From Pyxidicoccus trucidator (lineage in GTDB: Bacteria > Myxococcota > Myxococcia > Myxococcales > Myxococcaceae), in contig NZ_JAAIXZ010000008.1 in the NCBI RefSeq assembly GCF_010894435.1, positions 62,001 through 126,000 of the forward strand: a stretch of DNA of 64,000 nt. The letters run 5' to 3'. The notes beneath the pieces were generated by a model. That model was not told where the DNA came from and did not search any database. It saw only the letters and a program-made list of their open reading frames with translations. Both the position numbers and the translations under genes were made by a program. Of this stretch, positions 59,701-64,000 are shown one piece after another. Each line of letters opens with the position of its first letter. The first letter of the stretch is position 1.

Positions 59701-61668
59701 CTACCAGCGGTCTCTCGAAAGGATGACCGCGCTGTAGCTCCCGAGCGCCAGGCCGCCGCGCGCGGGCAGGCCGTCCCGCCCGCCCCACGAGGCCCACACG
59801 TCATGGGTGGGCGTGTTGCCGAAGTCGGGCGCGTAGCCCGCCCAGTCGCTGTTGAAGCGCACCCGCCACAGCCCGTCCGAGGGCAGGCCCAGTTCGTACC
59901 AGGAGAAGGCGCGGTGGCCGAGGTTGACCAGCACCACCACGTCATCCCCCGGGCCGCCCTGCTGCCAGCGGTGGAAGGCCAGCACCTTGTCGGCGGGGTT
60001 GAGGTGGAAGACGTTGAGGTGCTCTCCGCGCAGGCCCGCGCTGGTGTCGTGCCAGTTGCGGCGCAGGCGGACGAGGTCCCGGTACGCCTGGCGGATGCCG
60101 CTGAACCAGCCGGCGCGGTTCCAGTCGAGCGGGGTGCCGTCGTCGAAGTGGCCGTCCTGCATGAACTCCTGCCCCATGAAGAGCATGGGGATGCCGGGAG
60201 TTGTGAGTGTGAGGGCCGCGCCCAGGAGGGACTTCTTCTTCGCCAGTCGGCCTCCGGTGTCGTGCGGCGCGACTTCCGAGGGGATGCGGCTCCTGCCGTT
60301 GGCCACCTCGTCGTGGCTCTCCGTGTAGATGATGCGCTGGGTGGCCTGGCCGTTGTATCGGGCGTACAGCGCGTCACGGACGGCGTTGAGGTCTCTGGCC
60401 TCATCGAACGGTGCGGTGAGCGCGGCGCGCACGGGGTGGACGAAGGAGGCGTCCCACTGCGAGTCGAACCCGGCGCCGTGGGAATGCGTAATGGCGGGGT
60501 CTCCGCCCATGTCCTCGGCGATGAGGAGCTTCCAGGGGAACTCGCGCTTCACGGCCTCGGAGATGGAGCGGAGCACTTCCCAGCCTGCCGGGTTGACCGC
60601 GCCGTTGGCGTTGCGGATTTCCTTCGTGGCGTCCAGGCGCAGGCCGTCCATGTGGTAGTCGCGCAGCCACATGAGTGCGTTGTCGCGCAGGTAGTCGCGC
60701 ACCTCGGGGCGGCCGTAGTCGGGACGCGTCGCGCCCCAGGGCGTGTTCGCGCGCTCGTCCGTGTAGAAGTACATGCCGCCCCGGCCGAACGTCTCGCCGT
60801 CGAAGTCCCAGTGGGGCAGGTCGCTGGGGCCGAGGTGGTTGTAGACCACGTCGAGGATGACGCCGATGCCGCGCCGGTGGGCCTCGTCCACGAAGCGCTT
60901 GAGGTCGTTCGGCGTGCCGTAGGAGCTCTCCGGCGCGAAGGGGAAGGTGGGGTTGTAGCCCCAGGAGAAGTCGCCGGCGAACTCGGAGGAGGGCATCAAC
61001 TCCACCAGGTTGACGCCCAGGTCGCGGAGGTAGTCGAGCTTGTCGATGGCGCTCAGCCAGTGGCCGGGGCCCCAGCCGGGCGAGTCGTGGAAGGTGCCCA
61101 CGTGCAGCTCGTAGAGGACGACCTCGTGGAAGGCCGGCATGCGGAAGTGGTGGTCGTAGCGCCAGAGGAAGTCGCGGTGGTCGACGATGACGCTGTTGCC
61201 GGTGGAGTTGGTGACGTCCGCGGCGCGCGGGTCATTGCGCCAGCGCCAGTCGCCGTACTTGCCCTGGATGACGAACTGGTACTGGTGGCCGTTGCGGGCG
61301 CCGTTGATGTCGCGGGAGAAGTTGCCGGAGGGCTCGCGGGCGAGCTCCACGGCGTGCCAGTGGCTGAACTCGCCCACGACCTGGACGCGCTGGGCATGCG
61401 GGGCCCAGACACGGAAGGTGGTGCCGCCGTCGTAGGGGATGGCGCCCATGCCGGCGCGCCAGGAGGGCTGCGGCCAGGGCTCGGCGGGGACGAAGGCCGT
61501 GAGATTCGCTGGGGCCTGGAGTGTCTCCGCCGGGCCGAAGAGCTCCGGTGCGGAGCGTGTCCGCTGCGAGCGCTGGAGGACTTCATTGCCGCGCGCCTTG
61601 CAGACGGACTCGTGGAAGTCCTTGCGCCACTGTTTCAGTTCGTTCGGCTTCACCGTGCTCGTCGCCAT
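59701..61668 (-). CDS. GH13 alpha-glucan branching-enzyme-like protein with CBM48
   Basis: From ATG 61668 the protein is 655 residues. A CBM48/isoamylase N-type domain (about 70-165, 'TFRVWAPHAQRVQVVGEFSH') precedes a GH13 barrel with all four motifs: DVVYNHLGPS, GLRLDATKEI (nucleophile Asp), LIAEDMGG (acid Glu) and YTESHDEVAN (Asp). The end is a beta domain typical of branching enzymes. It would form alpha-1,6 branches in glycogen, or act as a related amylase. ATG 61668 has GAGGAA at good spacing; the ATG 18 bases upstream is a duplicate. It is the first gene of the operon running to the aldo/keto reductase. Confidence 0.9.
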   Translation of the reverse strand: MATSTVKPNELKQWRKDFHESVCKARGNEVLQRSQRTRSAPELFGPAETLQAPANLTAFVPAEPWPQPSWRAGMGAIPYDGGTTFRVWAPHAQRVQVVGEFSHWHAVELAREPSGNFSRDINGARNGHQYQFVIQGKYGDWRWRNDPRAADVTNSTGNSVIVDHRDFLWRYDHHFRMPAFHEVVLYELHVGTFHDSPGWGPGHWLSAIDKLDYLRDLGVNLVELMPSSEFAGDFSWGYNPTFPFAPESSYGTPNDLKRFVDEAHRRGIGVILDVVYNHLGPSDLPHWDFDGETFGRGGMYFYTDERANTPWGATRPDYGRPEVRDYLRDNALMWLRDYHMDGLRLDATKEIRNANGAVNPAGWEVLRSISEAVKREFPWKLLIAEDMGGDPAITHSHGAGFDSQWDASFVHPVRAALTAPFDEARDLNAVRDALYARYNGQATQRIIYTESHDEVANGRSRIPSEVAPHDTGGRLAKKKSLLGAALTLTTPGIPMLFMGQEFMQDGHFDDGTPLDWNRAGWFSGIRQAYRDLVRLRRNWHDTSAGLRGEHLNVFHLNPADKVLAFHRWQQGGPGDDVVVLVNLGHRAFSWYELGLPSDGLWRVRFNSDWAGYAPDFGNTPTHDVWASWGGRDGLPARGGLALGSYSAVILSRDRW

Positions 61669-61690
61669 GTCGTTCCTCGTCGCCATGTCG
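61658..61690 (-). repeat. 18-base tandem duplication at the GH13 start
   Basis: The 15-base block 61658-61672 is repeated exactly at 61676-61690, three bases apart. Each copy includes an ATG in the same frame, so the gene has two start contexts; the spacer between the copies creates the GAGGAA ribosome site for the second ATG. Confidence 0.8.
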
Positions 61691-61813
61691 CCCCCCCGAG
61701 GCTTCAGGCTGCTCGATTGCGGGGGACATTCCGACAGCGCGGCGGAGCGAGGGCAACCCGGGGCAGGTGGGACGGGTTCAGTTCAGGGCAGTGGCCTTCG
61801 CGGGGCGTAGCGC

Positions 61814-63691
61814 TCAGTGGGGTGTGTTCTTCAGGGTCTGTGCCGCGACCTTGAACACGTGGAGCGCCCGGGCATAGCCACCTGGCCGAAGCGTGAGCTC
61901 CCCATCGCGCCGGGAGCAGTACTCCGCCTGGAGACGCAGGCTGCCGTCCTTCGCGGGGCTGGAGGGACAGGCCCACTCGATGACCACTATCCTACTGCTG
62001 GTCGAACCGCAGTCGGTCGGAGCCTCTTCATGAGTGGCCGCCTCCGCAACCTCCCGGACGATGCGCTCTCCCTCGGCGCGCGAGAGCTTCAGTTGCTCGA
62101 CGCGCACGGAGTGGGGCCCCGCCAGGCTCGGCTCTTCCATCGTCCCCGAGAGACTGGCGCCGTCCCGGGTGAACTCCAATTGGAGCGCGTTCTTGACGGA
62201 GTGGAAGCAGCCCTGGTCGGTGAATCGAATCTGCATGGAGGCCGTCGCGGTGGACAGCAGGCACCCGAACGGGGCGCTCTCGAGGGGCTCACCCGTCGTG
62301 GGCTCGGCGTTCACCGCGAAGTCGTAGGCGTCCAGACCGTCCGTGGTGGTCACCCATTCGCGCCCGAAGAGGAGGTCCCTGGAGCGCAGCAGCGTGCCCC
62401 CCGCAGTCCTGGCCAGGGCCGTGCCCGTCTTCAGGAACACGAGCCGCTGGACGGGCGTCTGTGGGAAGCGCCCCACCGTCACCCAGCTCCGGCCCGCATC
62501 AAAGGTGGCGGCAACGTGCTCACCTGCCCATCCGAGCCACTCCTCCTGCGACTTCTGGGCGATGCCGTCCAGCGGCGTGAGGACGCCAGTACCCACGGTC
62601 CTCAGGCGGCCCGCCCACGCGAGCCGGCCCGAGACGTGGGTGCGCAGCTGGTTTCCCCCGAGCGTCACCACCGCGTCTCCTCCCATGGCGACCGCATCCT
62701 CGTTCAGGGCGGGAACCCACGTGTCCGGGGCCCCACGGGCCAGGCCCACGGTGATGACGTGTTGCCCGCCGGGTGTCACCGCGATGCCCAGACCCGAGTT
62801 CTGCTCTTCGGAGGTCAGGGCGCGGGCGTGCCACGTCTTCCCGCCGTCGGTCGTCTGGAAGCGGCTCGCCTTTCCAGCAATCCAGCCCACCTCGGGCGTG
62901 AGGCGGACCACTTGGAGGAGCCGGTCGGGCTCCGGGGGGAGCAAGGAGCTGTCGACCAATGGAGGGACGGGAGCCGTCAGTTGCCGCCAGCGCTCCCCGC
63001 CGTCCTGGGTCTCCCACAGGGTCCCGGTACTCCCCAGGGCCCAGCCCCGCTCCGTGTCGAGGAAGGACATGGACCTGCAGCGGTCATGGTCATTGAAGGG
63101 GGTGCCCGTCATCGCACGCCAGCTCGCACCGGCGTCGTCGCTGCGGTGGATGCCTCCGGAGGAGCCACAGACCCACGTGCGTCCGTTCGCGCGCTCCAGG
63201 TCATAGATCCACAGGGCCTCCGGCAGCGACACGGACTTCCAGGTGCGCCCCGCATCCACCGTGCGCAGCACCCGCGCCCCCATGTACCCCGCGATGACCC
63301 CGATTTCCGGCGTGTACCAGACGAAGACGTCGAGGCGGGGGGGATGGAGCTCGTCGGAGACGACCCGACCGAGCGCAGCGGACAGCTCCGGGTCCTCGCG
63401 CCAGGAGCGACCGGCATCCGAGCTACGGAATAGCTGGAACGAGGGCTCTCTTTGATTCGGGCTGTTCCCACGCGAGGCGTTCACCACGGCCCACCAGTCC
63501 CCCTCCGTCCGCTGGGAAACGCTCGCGATTCGCTGGTAGTCGAACTCCTGGACGCCCAGGTCCACACGGATGGCCAGGTCCATCGGACGGGCCGGCTCAT
63601 TCGAGAGAAGAGGCTCATCCCGGGTGGGGCACCCGGACTCTGTCAGCAGCATCAGACCGAGCAAGACGGGCGGCCACGAAGTCAGCTGCAT
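61814..63691 (-). CDS. Ycf48/BNR-type beta-propeller lipoprotein
   Basis: From ATG 63691 (GGAGGG eight bases upstream) the product is 625 residues with a lipoprotein-like signal; the lipobox ESGC is unusual at -3/-2. The first two-thirds is a propeller of about six BNR/Ycf48-like blades with recurring SSDAGRSWRE, TVDAGRTWKS, SDDAGASWRA, TQDGGERWRQ and TTDGGKTWHA. The last third has Cys-containing segments without a known family. It should be a cell-surface or periplasmic binding protein. A TATACT box at 63714-63719 on the minus strand could be its -10, giving a short leader. Confidence 0.83.
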   Translation of the reverse strand: MQLTSWPPVLLGLMLLTESGCPTRDEPLLSNEPARPMDLAIRVDLGVQEFDYQRIASVSQRTEGDWWAVVNASRGNSPNQREPSFQLFRSSDAGRSWREDPELSAALGRVVSDELHPPRLDVFVWYTPEIGVIAGYMGARVLRTVDAGRTWKSVSLPEALWIYDLERANGRTWVCGSSGGIHRSDDAGASWRAMTGTPFNDHDRCRSMSFLDTERGWALGSTGTLWETQDGGERWRQLTAPVPPLVDSSLLPPEPDRLLQVVRLTPEVGWIAGKASRFQTTDGGKTWHARALTSEEQNSGLGIAVTPGGQHVITVGLARGAPDTWVPALNEDAVAMGGDAVVTLGGNQLRTHVSGRLAWAGRLRTVGTGVLTPLDGIAQKSQEEWLGWAGEHVAATFDAGRSWVTVGRFPQTPVQRLVFLKTGTALARTAGGTLLRSRDLLFGREWVTTTDGLDAYDFAVNAEPTTGEPLESAPFGCLLSTATASMQIRFTDQGCFHSVKNALQLEFTRDGASLSGTMEEPSLAGPHSVRVEQLKLSRAEGERIVREVAEAATHEEAPTDCGSTSSRIVVIEWACPSSPAKDGSLRLQAEYCSRRDGELTLRPGGYARALHVFKVAAQTLKNTPH

Positions 63692-63836
63692 GAGGGAACC
63701 CTCCAGACACGCCAGTATACACCGACCTGGTGGCACCCTGCGCCAGGCCGCTCATGTGGCGTGAGATTGTTTTGGCGATGCTTGTGCACGCAGTCAGCGC
63801 TGCGCGCGCCTGGCTCCAGGGGCTTGAATGCCTGGC

Positions 63837-64000
63837 TTACGATTCCGGCAGGCCTTGAAGTCGTGCGGTGGGCTGTTCCCCGGCATCGAGGATCGCAAGG
63901 GCGAGCGGCTTCGCCTCGCGGTTCAGGTTGATCGGGCTCACCCCGCGAATGCGCTGGATGGACTGGTGGTCCCCGAGCAGCGCGAGTCCCAGAGCGGCCA
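63837..64000 (-). CDS. Partial gene, unrecognised, 5' end beyond window
   Basis: The frame reads in from the window edge to a TAA at 63839-63837, giving about 53 C-terminal residues: 'LGLALLGDHQSIQRIRGVSP', INLNREAKPLALAILDAGE and RLQGLPES. I recognise no family. Bases 63692-63836 between this gene and the propeller gene are less GC-rich and contain nothing more than a possible promoter for the latter. Confidence 0.55.
   Translation of the reverse strand, partial: AALGLALLGDHQSIQRIRGVSPINLNREAKPLALAILDAGEQPTARLQGLPES

Noticed and set aside
63837..64000. Remnant of a transposase at the window end
   Set aside because: The 53 visible residues show no DDE or other transposase motif and no inverted repeat was found; kept as an unassigned partial gene.

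Overview
The window is GC-rich, densely packed single-chromosome DNA that reads as a myxobacterium of the Myxococcus, Corallococcus or Pyxidicoccus group. Signs of this are the many lipoproteins and secreted enzymes, a double-CXXCG immunity protein paired with an HNH-like toxin (the SitA6/SitI6 type known only from myxobacteria), a Tox-REase-5 lipoprotein toxin, a Ser/Thr protein kinase, a TPR-CHAT protein, frequent GTG and TTG starts, and codon third positions that are almost all G or C (which creates long antisense shadow ORFs). I saw no rRNA, tRNA, CRISPR array, insertion sequence or phage gene.

Layout. 1-6.3 kb (minus): an envelope-lipid module with an MlaC/HpnM-like periplasmic protein, a PF10136 membrane protein, an HpnN-like RND exporter and a lipoprotein cut by the window edge. 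6.5-7.7 kb: metK, ending at a strong terminator shared with a class D beta-lactamase-like gene. 9.0-13.1 kb (plus): a membrane-anchored TPR-CHAT (caspase-like) protein followed by two small exported proteins that share an Asp/Pro-rich motif, present three times in the second protein. This is the best candidate here for an undescribed system. 13.2-15.3 kb: YchJ-like, UppP and a CoA-pyrophosphatase-like NUDIX protein. 15.3-16.5 kb: an overlapping toxin-immunity pair. 16.6-20.8 kb: an MBOAT acyltransferase coupled to a two-domain SGNH protein, next to manC. 22.1-23.7 kb: a second toxin, with no immunity gene beside it and an altered catalytic motif.

23.9-32.3 kb: a Ser/Thr kinase, a CotH-family lipoprotein, phosphomannomutase, an FMN reductase, an ROK sugar kinase, and a divergent membrane protein / HTH regulator pair around a perfect palindrome. 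32.4-35.2 kb: an operon of two HEAT-repeat proteins and a Cys-rich secreted M23 peptidase. 35.4-43 kb: large secreted proteins (DNRLRE plus beta-propeller, beta-helix plus fibronectin III, a papain-like candidate, and a pectinacetylesterase-family lipoprotein). 43-46 kb: an intact AidB-like dehydrogenase directly followed, in the same reading frame, by an acyl-CoA ligase that has lost its N-terminal third.

46.2-64 kb: an alpha/beta-hydrolase lipoprotein, a P-type cation ATPase, DUF547 and Rieske oxygenase genes, a divergent TolC/MarR pair, a TonB-ExbD-ExbB operon, a branching-enzyme/AraC/DoxX/aldo-keto reductase operon, a Ycf48-like lipoprotein, and the 3' end of an unrecognised gene. Together the window serves envelope and exopolysaccharide building (GDP-mannose genes, O-acylation, UppP, lipid transport), predation or competition (M23 peptidase, two polymorphic toxins, secreted hydrolases) and housekeeping (MetK, TonB system).
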